This document shows positions 25,741 through 34,934 of a stretch of 34,934 bases of DNA, piece by piece (within the stretch, counting starts at the first letter, position 1; each line of letters opens with the position of its first letter). This DNA comes from Alphaproteobacteria bacterium (GTDB lineage Bacteria > Pseudomonadota > Alphaproteobacteria > Bin95). The notes beneath the pieces are model-generated. The model saw only the letters and a program-made list of their open reading frames with translations. It was not told where the DNA came from and searched no databases. The position numbers and the translations under genes were made by a program. The stretch covers positions 1 to 34,934 of the forward strand of contig JAPORR010000243.1 of assembly GCA_026710105.1 (NCBI GenBank), in the 5' to 3' direction.

Positions 25741-25817
25741 GTGCCCATAGCTCAGTCGGTTAGAGCGCCTGGTTGTGGTCCAGGAGGTCGCCGGTTCAAA
25801 TCCGGCTGGGCACCCCA
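25741..25817 (+). tRNA. tRNA-His (anticodon GTG)
   Basis: A cloverleaf can be drawn. The acceptor is GTGCCCA with TGGGCAC, the D arm contains AGCTCAGTCGGTTAGAGC and the anticodon stem CCTGG/CCAGG holds the loop TTGTGGT (anticodon GTG). The T arm is GCCGGTTCAAATCCGGC. CCA is encoded (25815-25817). The base before position 1 (25740) is G and the discriminator is C, which gives the extra G-1:C73 pair typical of tRNA-His. Confidence 0.97.
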
Positions 25818-25841
25818 CAACGCGCTCGGGGCGCAGCGCGG

Positions 25842-26531
25842 ATGAAGACAGGCGGCGACCGGCGGTCCGTGACGCCGATCCGTGACGCCGCCACCCTTGT
25901 CATCCTCCGCCGTGAAACCGGCGAGGTGGTGATGGGCGAACGCTCGCAGCATCATGTCTTCTATCCCGAGCACTACGTCTTTCCGGGTGGCCGCGTGGAC
26001 CGTCAGGATGGTCATGCGCCGGCGGCCCGCGAGTTGCGCCCCGATGTCGAACAACGGCTGCGTTCCTCTGCGACCCGGCGGCGGGCGCGGGCGCTTGCGC
26101 TGGCGGCGGTGCGTGAGACCTTCGAAGAAGCCGGGCTGATCGTGGGCGAACCTGCAGGCAGCACCATGCCCGCTAGCCTTTCGAGCGGCTGGCGGCAGTT
26201 CTATGCGAGCGGCCATGTCCCGACACTGGACAGGCTGAGCTATATCTACCGGGCTGTTACGCCTCCGGGTCGGTCCCGTCGTTTCAACGCACGCTTTTTC
26301 GTGATCGACGCCGAGCATGTGCGGGGCGAATTGAACGCGGGATCGGGCGAACTGTTGAAATTGCACTGGGTGCCGTTGGCCGACGCGCAACGCCTAAGGC
26401 TTCGGCCGATCACGGCGTTTGTGCTGAAGGAGATCGAGGCTCGCCTCGCCGAAGACCGGCTGCATGACATGAGTCGGCAGGTGCCGGTCGTGAAGACGCT
26501 CTACGGCAAGCGCGTCATGGAATGGGACTGA
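25842..26531 (+). CDS. Nudix hydrolase with split Nudix box (NUDT19-like)
   Basis: A 229-residue Nudix protein, expected to cleave a nucleoside-diphosphate-linked compound (CoA derivatives in the NUDT19/NUDT7 group). The family start DAATLVILRRETGEVVMGER, then HYVFPGGRVD at 44-53, and the RExxEExG helix VRETFEEAGL at 90-99 are present. Between the GG and the RE lie about 40 residues instead of about 15: a charged, Arg-rich insert as in NUDT19-type enzymes. The ATG at 25842 lies 24 nt past the tRNA-His gene and has only a weak ribosome binding site. The end overlaps the NAD(P)HX repair gene by 10 nt. Confidence 0.85.
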   Translation: MKTGGDRRSVTPIRDAATLVILRRETGEVVMGERSQHHVFYPEHYVFPGGRVDRQDGHAPAARELRPDVEQRLRSSATRRRARALALAAVRETFEEAGLIVGEPAGSTMPASLSSGWRQFYASGHVPTLDRLSYIYRAVTPPGRSRRFNARFFVIDAEHVRGELNAGSGELLKLHWVPLADAQRLRLRPITAFVLKEIEARLAEDRLHDMSRQVPVVKTLYGKRVMEWD

Positions 26532-27994
26532 ACGAAGCCGCTCCCCCTGCAATGGGTGGCCGCTCGTCCCTGCTGACGGTCGAGGAGATGGGGCTGGCCG
26601 ACCGGCTGGCGGCCGCCCGCGGGCATCCTGGTTTTGACCTGATGCGCCGGGCTGGTGCCGCAGTCACCGCTGCCGTGCGTCGGCGCTGGAGCCCACGGCC
26701 AACGCTGGTGTTGGCGGGCCCCGGCAATAATGGCGGTGATGGTTTCATCGTAGCGGCGCGGTTGCGTGCGGCCGGCTGGCCGGTGCGCATGGCACTTCAG
26801 GGCTCGCGCGCGGCGCTTGCAGGCGATGCAGCCGAGGCGGCGAAATGCTGGTCGGGACCGGTTGAGCCGCTCGAGGCGGCAGCGCTGGGTGACGCCGGTC
26901 TTGTTATCGATGCCCTGTTCGGAGCGGGGCTGAAACGGCCGGTATCAAACGCCGCGCGCGAGACCCTTGAGGCGGCGCAGGATTTGCCGCTGGTCGCAGT
27001 GGACCTGCCGAGTGGTCTTGCCGGCGACAGCGGTGTGGTGCTGGGTTATGCCCCCTGCGCGACGCTGACAGTGACATTCTTCCGCAAGAAGCCAGGCCAC
27101 CTGCTGCTACCGGGGCGGTTGCATTGTGGTGAGATCGTCGTCGCCGATATCGGCATTCCCGAAGCGGTGCTGGACGAGATCAGGCCCATCTCCTTCGAGA
27201 ACGGCCCGGGCCTATGGGTGCCGCCTACTCCAGACCCAGAGAGCCACAAATACACGCGTGGCCATGCTGTCATCTGGGGTGGGGCGGAGATGACCGGCGC
27301 GGCGCGGCTCGCGGCGCGGGGTGCGATGCGGGCGGGTGCGGGTCTGGTGACGGTTTCCGCGCCCGACGAGGCCTGGGCGGTCTATGCCGCCTCGCTGCCT
27401 GGCGCACTGGTCGTGCGGCGGAGGGAGCCGGCGGACTTCCGGCACCTGTTGGAGGATGCACGCAAGAACGCCGTATTGGTCGGGCCCGGCGCGGGACTCG
27501 GCCCAGAAACAGTGGCGGCCGTGCAAGCAGCCTGCGCGGGTTCCGGAGCGGTTGTGCTCGACGCCGATGCGCTGACGGCGATGGCCGGACACTTGCCCGA
27601 AGGCAGGGGTGATGCCGGGCTGCTCACGCCGCATGACGGTGAGTTTGCACGCCTCTTTCGGTTCGATGGCGACCGGCTCGCCAGGGCCCGCGCCGCCGCG
27701 GCGGCGAGCGGCTGGACCGTGTTGCTCAAGGGCGCCGACAGTGTGGTCGCGGCGCCGGACGGGCGCGCAGCGATTTCGGCCAATGCGCCGCCCTGGCTCG
27801 CAACCGCGGGCAGTGGCGACGTGCTGGCCGGCATGGCCCTCGGGCTGATGGCTCAGGGCATGCCTGCCTTCGAGGCAGCGGCGGCGGCGACATGGTTGCA
27901 CGGAGAGGCGGCGACGGCATTCGGTCCGGGCTTGATTGCGGAGGATCTGCCGGACATGTTGCCACCAGTTCTCCACAGGATGCATGCGATATGA
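26522..27994 (+). CDS. nnr: Bifunctional NAD(P)HX epimerase / ADP-dependent dehydratase
   Basis: A 490-residue fusion of YjeF-N (epimerase, residues about 20-220) and carbohydrate-kinase-like NnrD (dehydratase, about 230-490). Together they repair hydrated, inactive NADH and NADPH. The epimerase motif is LAGPGNNGGDGFIVAARL (64-81), with VIDALFGAGLKRPV and VDLPSGLAGDSG. The dehydratase half has SHKYTRGHAVIWGG, LLTPHDGEFARLF and the ATP/ADP site TAGSGDVLAG (428-437). The first ATG (26522) overlaps the Nudix stop by 10 nt; Met11 is an alternative. It overlaps the next gene by 4 nt, so translation is probably coupled on both sides. Confidence 0.94.
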   Translation: MGLNEAAPPAMGGRSSLLTVEEMGLADRLAAARGHPGFDLMRRAGAAVTAAVRRRWSPRPTLVLAGPGNNGGDGFIVAARLRAAGWPVRMALQGSRAALAGDAAEAAKCWSGPVEPLEAAALGDAGLVIDALFGAGLKRPVSNAARETLEAAQDLPLVAVDLPSGLAGDSGVVLGYAPCATLTVTFFRKKPGHLLLPGRLHCGEIVVADIGIPEAVLDEIRPISFENGPGLWVPPTPDPESHKYTRGHAVIWGGAEMTGAARLAARGAMRAGAGLVTVSAPDEAWAVYAASLPGALVVRRREPADFRHLLEDARKNAVLVGPGAGLGPETVAAVQAACAGSGAVVLDADALTAMAGHLPEGRGDAGLLTPHDGEFARLFRFDGDRLARARAAAAASGWTVLLKGADSVVAAPDGRAAISANAPPWLATAGSGDVLAGMALGLMAQGMPAFEAAAAATWLHGEAATAFGPGLIAEDLPDMLPPVLHRMHAI

Positions 27995-29337
27995 ACCGGT
28001 CCGAAGCAGAAGTTCCAAGACTGTTCGACCGCACGCTTGCAGGGCTGAAGGAAGCCGTGCGCGGACTCATCGGTGGCGATGGCCCAGATCCAGACCTGGC
28101 GAAAGGTGATGCGGAACGCATACGCGAGCGGTTCTGGGCCTGCCTGGAAGGCAGAGGCGGTGAGGTTTCGGCGCGCAGCCGGGCGGCCGAACTCGGCAGG
28201 ACCTACTTGCAATTGTCCGAGACCGGTCGCCGCCGTTACCTCTCTATTCTGGCGACAGAGTTCGACCGGGACGCGACGGCGGTCAAGCAGGCGGCGAGGG
28301 CGCTGGAAGCGGCCGCGCCGGAGGGTCGGGCGGCGGCGGAAGATGTGCTCCGGGACGCGCTCGAAGCGCCGCGTGAACGCCTATTGCGGCAGTTCAATGC
28401 GCTTGCCGAAGGTGTGAAATTTTTGGTCGATCTGCGCTTCGACTTGATGCGCTTCGCGCGCGGCGATGCGCCGCTCTCCGGCCTTGAGAAGGACTTGAAG
28501 CGCCTGTTGTCGAGCTGGTTCGACGCCGGTTTCCTAGAGCTCAGGCGGATTGACTGGAACGCGCCGGCCTCGCTGCTGGAAAAGCTCATCGACTACGAGT
28601 CGGTGCATGCGATCCAAAGCTGGCACGACATGAAGAACCGGCTCGATTCCGACCGCCGCTGCTACGCCTTCTTCCATCCAAGCATGCCCAATGAGCCGCT
28701 GATCTTTGTCGAGGTCGCGCTCGAGACGGGACTTGCGGACAATGTCCATGCACTGCTCGACGAGGAGAGCCCGGTCGGTGATCCGTCGCGCGCCGATACG
28801 GCCGTCTTCTATTCGATCTCCAATGCCCAGCGCGGTCTCGCTGGCATTGCTTTCGGTGATTTCCTCATCAAGCGTGTCGTGGACGATTTGCGCGCCGAAC
28901 TGCCTAATCTCAAAACTTTCGCCACGCTTTCCCCCATTCCCGGTTTCACGCGCTGGCTGAAGGAAAACCCCGATGACGCTGTCGAGGCCGCGCTCGCGAA
29001 GCCGGGATGGTGGGAGGACCCGGACGCTGCTGAAGCGGCGAAGGCCCCGGTGCTGCGCGCGGTCGCGCGCTACCTCATCCACGCCAAGCGCAAGGGCAGA
29101 GCGGCCGACCCGGTGGCGCATTTTCACCTCTCCAACGGTGCGCGCATGGAACGGCTGAACTGGCTGGCAAATGTGTCCGAGGTGGGGCGTGCCCAGTCAG
29201 CCAGCGTGATGATCAACTATCTTTACCGGAGCGATATGATCGAAGAGAACCACGAGGCCTACAAAGGCGAGGGACGAATTGCCATGTCACCAGCCGTGCG
29301 CGCGCTGGCCGGGAAACCGGAGAAAAAGGGGCGATGA
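27991..29337 (+). CDS. Malonyl-CoA decarboxylase
   Basis: A 448-residue malonyl-CoA decarboxylase, releasing acetyl-CoA and CO2. It has the helical N-terminal oligomerisation domain (about 1-150) and a GNAT-like catalytic domain. The catalytic Ser lies in [14 protein letters not shown] (273-286) and the catalytic His in the HFHLSNGA motif (377-384). [17 protein letters not shown] and [20 protein letters not shown] are further family blocks. The ATG at 27991 overlaps the preceding stop in ATGA, and the gene overlaps tpiA by 4 nt. No malonyl-CoA synthetase or malonate transporter is beside it; the acyl-CoA ligase at 20811 is 7 kb away. Confidence 0.93.
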   Translation: MNRSEAEVPRLFDRTLAGLKEAVRGLIGGDGPDPDLAKGDAERIRERFWACLEGRGGEVSARSRAAELGRTYLQLSETGRRRYLSILATEFDRDATAVKQAARALEAAAPEGRAAAEDVLRDALEAPRERLLRQFNALAEGVKFLVDLRFDLMRFARGDAPLSGLEKDLKRLLSSWFDAGFLELRRIDWNAPASLLEKLIDYESVHAIQSWHDMKNRLDSDRRCYAFFHPSMPNEPLIFVEVALETGLADNVHALLDEESPVGDPSRADTAVFYSISNAQRGLAGIAFGDFLIKRVVDDLRAELPNLKTFATLSPIPGFTRWLKENPDDAVEAALAKPGWWEDPDAAEAAKAPVLRAVARYLIHAKRKGRAADPVAHFHLSNGARMERLNWLANVSEVGRAQSASVMINYLYRSDMIEENHEAYKGEGRIAMSPAVRALAGKPEKKGR

Positions 29338-30074
29338 GTGCCGCCACCCGCCGCCTGCTTATCGCCGGCAACTGGAAGATGAACGGCCACGCCGCCGATG
29401 GCTGCGCCCTGGCGCGGTCGCTCGCTGCCGCGCCGGAAGACTGGGCAGCAACGCTCTTGATCTGCCCGCCGGCGACCCTGCTAGCACCGGTTGCCTCCGT
29501 GCTAGCTGGCAGTCCGGTCGCCCTTGGCGGACAGGATTGCCATGCAGAGGCAGCCGGAGCGCATACGGGTGACATCTCAGCCGACATGCTGGCCGATGCC
29601 GGCTGCACTCATGTCATTACGGGTCATTCCGAGCGCCGCGCTGCTTACAGCGAATCGGATGCAGTCGTGCGCGCGAAGGCCGCGGCGGCGCATCGGGCGG
29701 GCCTTATCGCCATTGTCTGTGTCGGCGAGACCGCGGCAGAGCGTGATGCGGGCAAGGCGGAAGCCGTTGTAACCGCAAGCCTGCGCGCCTCGCTTCCGGA
29801 CAGCACCAGGCCGGAAAATACGGTCATTGCCTATGAGCCGGTCTGGGCTATCGGCACGGGACGACTGCCGATCATTGATGAAGTCATCGCTGTCCATGCC
29901 GCGCTACGCGCTGTGCTCGGTGAGCACGGCGCGGCCATGCGCATCCTCTACGGAGGTTCGGTCAAGCCGGACAATGCGGCGGCGCTGCTGGCACCCCCGG
30001 ATGTAGATGGTGCCCTGGTCGGCGGCGCGAGCCTGTCCGCAGCCGATTTCCTCGCCATCGCTGGCGCGGCCTGA
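29334..30074 (+). CDS. tpiA: Triosephosphate isomerase
   Basis: A 246-residue TIM-barrel enzyme interconverting glyceraldehyde-3-phosphate and dihydroxyacetone phosphate. All active-site elements are present: Asn13 and Lys15 in GNWKMNG, His98 in ITGHSERR, Glu168 in [11 protein letters not shown], and the phosphate loop [11 protein letters not shown] followed by GALVGGASL. The length is standard. It is the last gene of the overlapping rightward operon. Its final 127 bases are overlapped on the opposite strand by the 3' end of holA. Confidence 0.96.
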   Translation: MSAATRRLLIAGNWKMNGHAADGCALARSLAAAPEDWAATLLICPPATLLAPVASVLAGSPVALGGQDCHAEAAGAHTGDISADMLADAGCTHVITGHSERRAAYSESDAVVRAKAAAAHRAGLIAIVCVGETAAERDAGKAEAVVTASLRASLPDSTRPENTVIAYEPVWAIGTGRLPIIDEVIAVHAALRAVLGEHGAAMRILYGGSVKPDNAAALLAPPDVDGALVGGASLSAADFLAIAGAA

Positions 30075-31090
30075 GCGCCACCCCGAGCCAGGTCGAACAG
30101 GGCGCGCTCGGCGATCTGCTGATCCGGCAGGCCGGTGGTCTTGCAATCGATTTCGGCCTGATTGAGCTTTGCAAGGACAGCGAAAATCCGCTCTTGCGGC
30201 CATTGCCGGAGCTGTCTGGCAAATGCCTCTTTGCGGCGGAAGAAAACCTGCGGGCGCAGCCGGGTCATGGCGCTGCGCTCGTCCGTGCCGGCGGCGATGA
30301 GAGCTTGTGCTGCATCCAGCCGCTGAAAATGGCGGCCGACAGCACGCAGGATGGAGACCGGCGCTGCCGTCTCGGCCGCTGCCCGGTCGAGGGCGACCGC
30401 AAGCGCGATAAGATCGCCCGCGCCCACGGCAAAGGCAATGTCGTCCAGGGACAGGGCGGCGGAGTCGCCGATGCAAGCCACGGCGTCCTCAAGCGAGATT
30501 TTGCCTCCCTTGCCGGCATAGAGGGCGAGCTTCTCCGCCTCCATGCGGGTCGTCGCCCGGTCATTGCCGAGACAGCCCGCAGCAAAGGCGAGCGCATCGG
30601 GTTCAATGTCCGCGCCAGCGCGCCGCACGGTATGCGCGACCAGCCGGGAAACAGTGCCGCCATCGTCCGCGTAGCAGGGCAAAGCGGCGGCGCGATTATG
30701 CGCTTCGGCCAGCTTGCGCAGCTTCGAGCGCGGCGGGAGGTCGCCAGCCTCGATCACGATCAGTGCGTCGGCAGCAGAGCCATCTAGCACGGCCTGGAGC
30801 GCTTTCTCGCAATCGTCGCCGGCGGCCCGCAGCCTTATCAGTCGCCGGCCGCCTGTGAGGGAGATGGCAGCCGCTTCATCGGCCAATAGGGCCGGGTCTG
30901 CCTTGAGGTCCGCCCCGGTCAGAGTCGCAACCCGGAAGGGGTCCTGGAGATCATCCACGATCCTCCCGGCAACAAGGCGGGCGCGCTCCCGCACCATTCC
31001 CTCGTCGGGCCCGTAGAGAACGATGGCGAGCAGGTCGGGCGGCGGCGGATTGCGAAGAAACGCAGCGATCTGCCGCCCGGCGAGCTTCAT
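29948..31090 (-). CDS. holA: DNA polymerase III subunit delta
   Basis: A 380-residue clamp-loader delta subunit. It begins [20 protein letters not shown] as usual in alphaproteobacteria, with the AAA+-like domain ([40 protein letters not shown]) and the C-terminal collar domain ([41 protein letters not shown]). The family normally ends soon after [10 protein letters not shown]. Here about 43 low-complexity Ala/Pro/Ser residues follow, encoded antisense to the end of tpiA, as if the original stop was lost. The start overlaps the lptE stop by 4 nt. Confidence 0.93.
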   Translation of the reverse strand: MKLAGRQIAAFLRNPPPPDLLAIVLYGPDEGMVRERARLVAGRIVDDLQDPFRVATLTGADLKADPALLADEAAAISLTGGRRLIRLRAAGDDCEKALQAVLDGSAADALIVIEAGDLPPRSKLRKLAEAHNRAAALPCYADDGGTVSRLVAHTVRRAGADIEPDALAFAAGCLGNDRATTRMEAEKLALYAGKGGKISLEDAVACIGDSAALSLDDIAFAVGAGDLIALAVALDRAAAETAAPVSILRAVGRHFQRLDAAQALIAAGTDERSAMTRLRPQVFFRRKEAFARQLRQWPQERIFAVLAKLNQAEIDCKTTGLPDQQIAERALFDLARGGAQAAPAMARKSAADRLAPPTRAPSTSGGASSAAALSGLTEPP

Positions 31091-31614
31091 CCGACTTGTT
31101 CGCCGTCGCGGAAATGTAGTGCCAGCCGCCTGGCGATCCGGGTGCTCAGCGCCTGGATACCGCGTTCGCGCGCCGCACGCTCCGCCGCGCGCGTCGCGAA
31201 GGCGGAGTCCAGCACATCATGGCTGTGCACCGAGCGCACCCAGCCTTGCAGTGCCGGCCGGTTACCACCGCGTTTCCAGAGTTCGAACTCGGCGACAAAC
31301 GCCAGGTCCGTGCGGGTTACAGTCTCACTCCTGCCGATGAGCGCGCTCGCCCCAGACGACTGCAACCGTACGCGCAACTGGTATTCTGAGGGGTGTCTCG
31401 ATCCCTCCGGAGCGAGGCGCTCTTGCAGCTGCTGGCGCAGCAGCATGCCAATCCGATCCGGAATCGGTTCCACTTCGATCTGTGCCATGACGGCGGTGAT
31501 GTCCGGCCCCTGTTTGGGCCGGCGTGCATGGACAGGCTCGAGAGTGCAGCCGGCAAGCATGGCGCCGAGCAGCAGCCCGATGACGGCCGCTGTAAGCCTC
31601 TCAGGCCACGACAT
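31087..31614 (-). CDS. lptE: LPS assembly lipoprotein LptE
   Basis: A 175-residue outer-membrane lipoprotein, the plug partner of LptD in placing LPS in the outer leaflet. The signal peptide ends in LLGAMLAGC with lipidation Cys23, followed by LEPVHARR. The body has [33 protein letters not shown] and the strand [16 protein letters not shown]; the C-terminal amphipathic helix [20 protein letters not shown] fits LptE. The ATG at 31614 overlaps the end of leuS by 14 nt. The position between leuS and holA is the conserved location of this gene in proteobacteria, which supports the call. Confidence 0.92.
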   Translation of the reverse strand: MSWPERLTAAVIGLLLGAMLAGCTLEPVHARRPKQGPDITAVMAQIEVEPIPDRIGMLLRQQLQERLAPEGSRHPSEYQLRVRLQSSGASALIGRSETVTRTDLAFVAEFELWKRGGNRPALQGWVRSVHSHDVLDSAFATRAAERAARERGIQALSTRIARRLALHFRDGEQVG

Positions 31615-34153
31615 TGACGATCCTGTCCGGCACCACGACGACGCGACGGGGGGGCTTGCCTTCCAGCTGCCGCTGCACGCCGGCGAGCGCGAGTGCTGCC
31701 TCCTCGACATCTGCGGCGCCGGAGCCGCGCGCGATCTCCAATTGGCCGCGTAGCTTGCCGTTCACCTGCACGGGGAGAACCACGATGTCTTCCATAAGCC
31801 GCGCCGGATCAGCCGTCGGCCAGGCTTGCTCTGCGAGCAGGCCGTTGCCACCGAGCCTTTGCCAGCAACTCTCCGCCAGATGGGGCGCCATCGGGCCGAT
31901 CAGCCGCACGGCCGTTTCGATGCCCTCGCGATATGCCGCCACCAGCGCGAGATCTGTGGCCGGCAGGGCATCCGCCAGCGCATTGGTCAGTTCGCGAACC
32001 CGCGCCACCGCGCGGTTAAAGTGAAAGCGCTCCAGATCCCCCGTAATCGCGTCTACTGTCTTGTGCGTGATAGTCCTTAGCGCCTCCGCTGCCTCGCTCG
32101 TGCCGGCACCGGCGGGCGCATCCGGTGTCTCATCCACCAGCCGCCAGAGCCGGTTGAGATAGCGCCATGCGCCTTCGACACCAGCTTCAGTCCAGTCCAG
32201 ATCGCGCGCGGGCGGACTGTCGGACAGCATGAACAGCCGGGCCACATCCGCACCGTAACGGTCGATGATCTCTTCGGGATCGACGACGTTCTTCTTCGAC
32301 TTGCTCATCTTCTCGGAGCGGCCAACGATGATCGGCGCGCCGTCCGATACCCGCTGCCTGCCGCCGGCGCCGTCTTCCTCCACCTCGCCCGGCAACAGCC
32401 AGACGCCATCCTCGGCCCGGTAAGTCTCGTGGCACACCATGCCTTGGGTGAACAGGCCGGCGAAGGGCTCATTAATCCCGATATGGCCGCATTCCTTCAT
32501 CGCCCGGCAGAAGAAGCGCGAGTAGAGCAGATGCAGCACGGCATGTTCGATCCCGCCAATATACTGGTCGACCGGCATCCAGTAATCGACCGCCTTGCGA
32601 TCGAATGGCCGATCCTCGACACCCGGAGAGCAATAGCGCGCGAAATACCAGGAAGATTCGAAGAAGGTGTCGAATGTGTCGGTTTCGCGTTCGGCTGGGG
32701 CGCCGCAGGACGGGCAGGGGACATGCTTCCAGGTCGGATGCCGGTCCAGCGGATTGCCGGGGTGGTCGAAGGTCACGTCATCGGGCAGTGTCACTGGCAG
32801 GTCCGCGCGAGGGACCGGGACGATGCCGCAAGTACGGCAGTGGATGACGGGTACCGGACAGCCCCAGTAACGCTGGCGAGACACGCCCCAGTCTCGCAGG
32901 CGGTATTGCAGGGTGCGCTCACCAGTGCCGTGCGCTTCCAGGCGTTCACCCATCCTGCGCTTGGCCTCCGGTACCTCGAGCCCGTCCAGGAAGGACGAGT
33001 TGATAAGCCGCCCGTCGCCGGTATAAGCCTCCGCTCCGATTTCGAAGCTGGTGGGGTCTGCATCCGGCGGGCAGACGACGGGTAGGACCGGCAAGCCATA
33101 GGCGCGGGCAAAATCAAGATCGCGCTGGTCATGGCCCGGGCAGCCGAAAATGGCACCACTGCCATAGTCCATGAGCACGAAATTCGCGGCATAGACAGGC
33201 AGCTCCACCCCGTCGTCGAACGGGTGCAGCGCCCGGAGCCCGGTGTCGCGCCCGCGTTTTTCCGCCTGCTCGATTGCGGCTTCGCTGGTGCCGAGGGCGC
33301 GGCATTCGGCGATGAATGCCTCCATGCCCGGATCTCGCGCCGCGATTTCCTGCGCCAGGGGGTGGTCCGGCGAGATCGCCATGAAAGAGGCGCCGAACAG
33401 TGTGTCGTGGCGGGTGGTGAAGACTTCCAGCGTATCGGCGCGCCCCTTGAGGCGGAACCGGATCCGCGCGCCTTCGGAGCGTCCGATCCAGTTCGCCTGC
33501 ATCAGCCGCACCCGATCCGGCCAACGGTCTAGGCCGTCGAGCGCTTCCAGCAATTCGTCACTATAGGCCGTGATACGTAGGAACCATTGGGCGAGTTCAC
33601 GGCGCTCGACCGGCGCGCCCGAACGCCAACCATGCCCGTCGATCACCTGTTCATTGGCGAGCACGGTGTTTTCGACCGGATCCCAATTGACCCAGGACTT
33701 GCGCCTATAGGCGAGCCCCTTTTCGAGGAAGTCCAGGAACATGGCCTGCTCATGCCTGAAATAGTCCGGCTCACAGGTGGAAAGCTCTCGGCTCCAGTCG
33801 TAGGAGAGGCCCATAGTCGAGAGCTGCGCCTTCATCGTGGCGATGTTCCGGCGCGTCCAGACGCCCGGATGGACGCCGGCTTCGAAAGCGGCGTTCTCGG
33901 CTGGCAGGCCGAAGGCGTCCCAGCCCATCGGGTGCAGCACATTGAAGCCGCGGGCACGCTTGTAGCGGGCGACGACATCGCCCAGCGTGAAATTGCGCAC
34001 GTGGCCCATATGGATGCGCCCCGAGGGATAGGGGAACATTTCCATGACATAATATTTAGGGCGCGACTCGTCCTCATGTGCAATGAAACAGCCAGCTTCC
34101 TCCCAGCGCTGCCGCCAATAGGGCTCGGCTTCCTGGTGGTCGTATCGGATCAT
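31601..34153 (-). CDS. leuS: Leucine--tRNA ligase
   Basis: A class I synthetase of 850 residues. The HIGH motif is HMGH (48-51) within [15 protein letters not shown] and the KMSKS motif is at 615-619. The CP1 editing domain (about 225-420) contains TTRHDTLFG (246-254), where most bacteria have TTRPDT, and [19 protein letters not shown] with the conserved Asp of the editing site. The zinc-binding region has CRTCG and CPSCG. Anticodon-binding and C-terminal domains ([12 protein letters not shown]) are complete. It starts 23 nt after the DUF3576 gene and overlaps lptE by 14 nt. Confidence 0.97.
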   Translation of the reverse strand: MIRYDHQEAEPYWRQRWEEAGCFIAHEDESRPKYYVMEMFPYPSGRIHMGHVRNFTLGDVVARYKRARGFNVLHPMGWDAFGLPAENAAFEAGVHPGVWTRRNIATMKAQLSTMGLSYDWSRELSTCEPDYFRHEQAMFLDFLEKGLAYRRKSWVNWDPVENTVLANEQVIDGHGWRSGAPVERRELAQWFLRITAYSDELLEALDGLDRWPDRVRLMQANWIGRSEGARIRFRLKGRADTLEVFTTRHDTLFGASFMAISPDHPLAQEIAARDPGMEAFIAECRALGTSEAAIEQAEKRGRDTGLRALHPFDDGVELPVYAANFVLMDYGSGAIFGCPGHDQRDLDFARAYGLPVLPVVCPPDADPTSFEIGAEAYTGDGRLINSSFLDGLEVPEAKRRMGERLEAHGTGERTLQYRLRDWGVSRQRYWGCPVPVIHCRTCGIVPVPRADLPVTLPDDVTFDHPGNPLDRHPTWKHVPCPSCGAPAERETDTFDTFFESSWYFARYCSPGVEDRPFDRKAVDYWMPVDQYIGGIEHAVLHLLYSRFFCRAMKECGHIGINEPFAGLFTQGMVCHETYRAEDGVWLLPGEVEEDGAGGRQRVSDGAPIIVGRSEKMSKSKKNVVDPEEIIDRYGADVARLFMLSDSPPARDLDWTEAGVEGAWRYLNRLWRLVDETPDAPAGAGTSEAAEALRTITHKTVDAITGDLERFHFNRAVARVRELTNALADALPATDLALVAAYREGIETAVRLIGPMAPHLAESCWQRLGGNGLLAEQAWPTADPARLMEDIVVLPVQVNGKLRGQLEIARGSGAADVEEAALALAGVQRQLEGKPPRRVVVVPDRIVNVVA

Positions 34154-34176
34154 GGCGGCGCTCCGTGTTCCGGATG

Positions 34177-34707
34177 CTACAGGCTGGCGATGCGCAACTC
34201 CCGCGCCCGGACCAGGATGTTGTTTTCGATTTCGGTATGGGTGGCCCCGTCCACCGTCGCATCGATCCAGCCTGCGTCGCCCTTCTGCTGTCGGAATACC
34301 GCGACCTTCAGACCGTCACTGCGGAGCTGCCGGTCTAGGATATAGACCGTGACCTTAAAGCGTTCATTGGGCGTTTCCGGCGGAGCAAACCAGTCAGTGA
34401 TGATGACGCCGCCAAAGGGGTCGGCCGAGGCCAGCGGCATGAAGGACAATGTGTCGAGCGAGGCGCGCCATAGGAAGCTGTTGACGCCGATGCCCGAGCC
34501 GCCGCCTTGTTCCCGGTCTCCTCCAAGGAGGTTGATCCCGCCCTCGCCGAAGATTCCCTGCGCGCCTTCCTTTGGAAGGTAACTGGAGCCATGGCTCCCG
34601 GGCAGATGGCGGTACAGCGAGTCCGGATAATCATGCTCCACCTTGGCATCACTACAACCGGCCAGAATTGCGGCAGCGGCTAGGGTGGCGAAACAGAAAC
34701 GTATCAT
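34177..34707 (-). CDS. DUF3576 domain lipoprotein
   Basis: A 176-residue lipoprotein with signal [18 protein letters not shown] and lipidation Cys18, followed by Ser-Asp; Asp at +3 rather than +2 leaves the membrane destination unclear. The mature part has [13 protein letters not shown], the conserved [40 protein letters not shown] and [20 protein letters not shown], the DUF3576 signature. The function is not established, though its constant place before leuS-lptE suggests an envelope role. AGGAAG lies before the ATG at 34707; the longer frame to 34833 is not needed. Confidence 0.9.
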   Translation of the reverse strand: MIRFCFATLAAAAILAGCSDAKVEHDYPDSLYRHLPGSHGSSYLPKEGAQGIFGEGGINLLGGDREQGGGSGIGVNSFLWRASLDTLSFMPLASADPFGGVIITDWFAPPETPNERFKVTVYILDRQLRSDGLKVAVFRQQKGDAGWIDATVDGATHTEIENNILVRARELRIASL

Positions 34708-34799
34708 CAGGTCTTCCTGCGGGTTGGGCGCAAATACCACTCTAGCACATCCCACAGCCGGGTTCGAACGCTGCGGCGTTTGTTTCCGCACACCGGGCG

Positions 34800-34827
34800 T
34801 TGACGGCCGGGGTTCGGAGTCTGTAAG
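34800..34827 (+). promoter_or_regulatory. Candidate promoter of the tRNA-Ser gene
   Basis: TTGACG (34800-34805) is followed after 16 nt by TGTAAG (34822-34827), 5/6 and 4/6 matches to the -35 and -10 boxes. The predicted start would fall about 9 nt before the mature tRNA-Ser 5' end. The opposite-strand promoter for the DUF3576 operon should lie in the same 135-nt gap; a CTAGAG element near 34743 on the minus strand is a weak candidate -10. Confidence 0.4.
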
Positions 34828-34842
34828 TCTCACTGGCTTTCA

Positions 34843-34934
34843 GGACAGGTGGGTGAGTGGCTTAAACCAGCGGATTGCTAATCCGTCGTACGTCAACAGG
34901 CGTACCGAGGGTTCGAATCCCTCCCTGTCCGCCA
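34843..34934 (+). tRNA. tRNA-Ser (anticodon GCT)
   Basis: A 92-nt class II tRNA. The acceptor is GGACAGG with CCTGTCC and discriminator G, followed by encoded CCA at the last base of the window. The anticodon stem CGGAT/ATCCG encloses TTGCTAA-type loop sequence with anticodon GCT. The long variable arm (GTACGTCAACAGGCGTAC) and T arm GAGGGTTCGAATCCCTC are as expected for tRNA-Ser. Confidence 0.97.

Overview
The window reads as a chromosomal segment of a G+C-rich alphaproteobacterium. The case rests on gene families and gene order: a DUF3576 lipoprotein gene followed by leuS-lptE-holA, a glnB-glnA pair, alphaproteobacterial-type LeuRS editing-domain wording ([12 protein letters not shown]), and TTGAC/CTAGAT-like promoter elements before a tRNA gene. 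Assignment to an order (Rhodospirillales-like) is inference only. Most of the segment is ordinary core or metabolic DNA. I did not find a convincing new multi-gene system.

Layout: (1) 1-580, an accessory edge, transcribed leftwards: a shortened DUF433 antitoxin gene, the decayed remains of its DUF5615 (PIN-like) toxin partner, and the first 26 codons of a type I restriction subunit (HsdR). (2) 579-3811, leftward: recX, a class PPK2 polyphosphate kinase gene, and a 61-residue small protein coupled to an amidase. (3) 3810-6180, poorly characterised: an unusually AT-rich orphan ORF, a conserved CxxC protein, a lipoprotein and a gene-free stretch. (4) 6181-12017, leftward: a complete five-gene peptide-type ABC importer (binding protein, two permeases, two ATPases) with a good sigma70 promoter and two hairpins after the binding-protein gene. 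(5) 12142-16877, leftward: a STAS anti-anti-sigma protein, glnE and a YbdK-type carboxylate-amine ligase. (6) 16954-22340: a leftward D-2-hydroxyacid dehydrogenase divergent from a rightward phosphotransferase / FAD-linked oxidase / acyl-CoA ligase cluster. (7) 22397-25612, leftward: aminotransferase, then glnB-glnA with a candidate sigma54 promoter. (8) 25741-30074, rightward: tRNA-His, then Nudix hydrolase, NAD(P)HX repair enzyme, malonyl-CoA decarboxylase and triosephosphate isomerase, each overlapping the next. (9) 29948-34707, leftward: DUF3576 lipoprotein, leuS, lptE, holA, with holA running antisense into the end of tpiA. (10) tRNA-Ser at the right edge.

How the genes work together: GlnB (PII, with uridylylation Tyr51), GlnA (with adenylylation Tyr402) and GlnE (the adenylyltransferase) are three parts of the nitrogen control circuit, and the sigma54-type promoter before glnB fits nitrogen-responsive expression. 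The Nudix/NnrDE/malonyl-CoA decarboxylase/TPI string mixes metabolite repair with central carbon metabolism and is probably translationally coupled. DUF3576-leuS-lptE-holA is a housekeeping operon combining translation, outer-membrane LPS assembly and replication. The points most worth a second look are the altered second catalytic motif of GlnE, the decayed toxin-antitoxin pair beside hsdR, the 19-bp perfect hairpin inside the ABC operon, the tpiA/holA antisense overlap, and the uncharacterised region 3810-5865.
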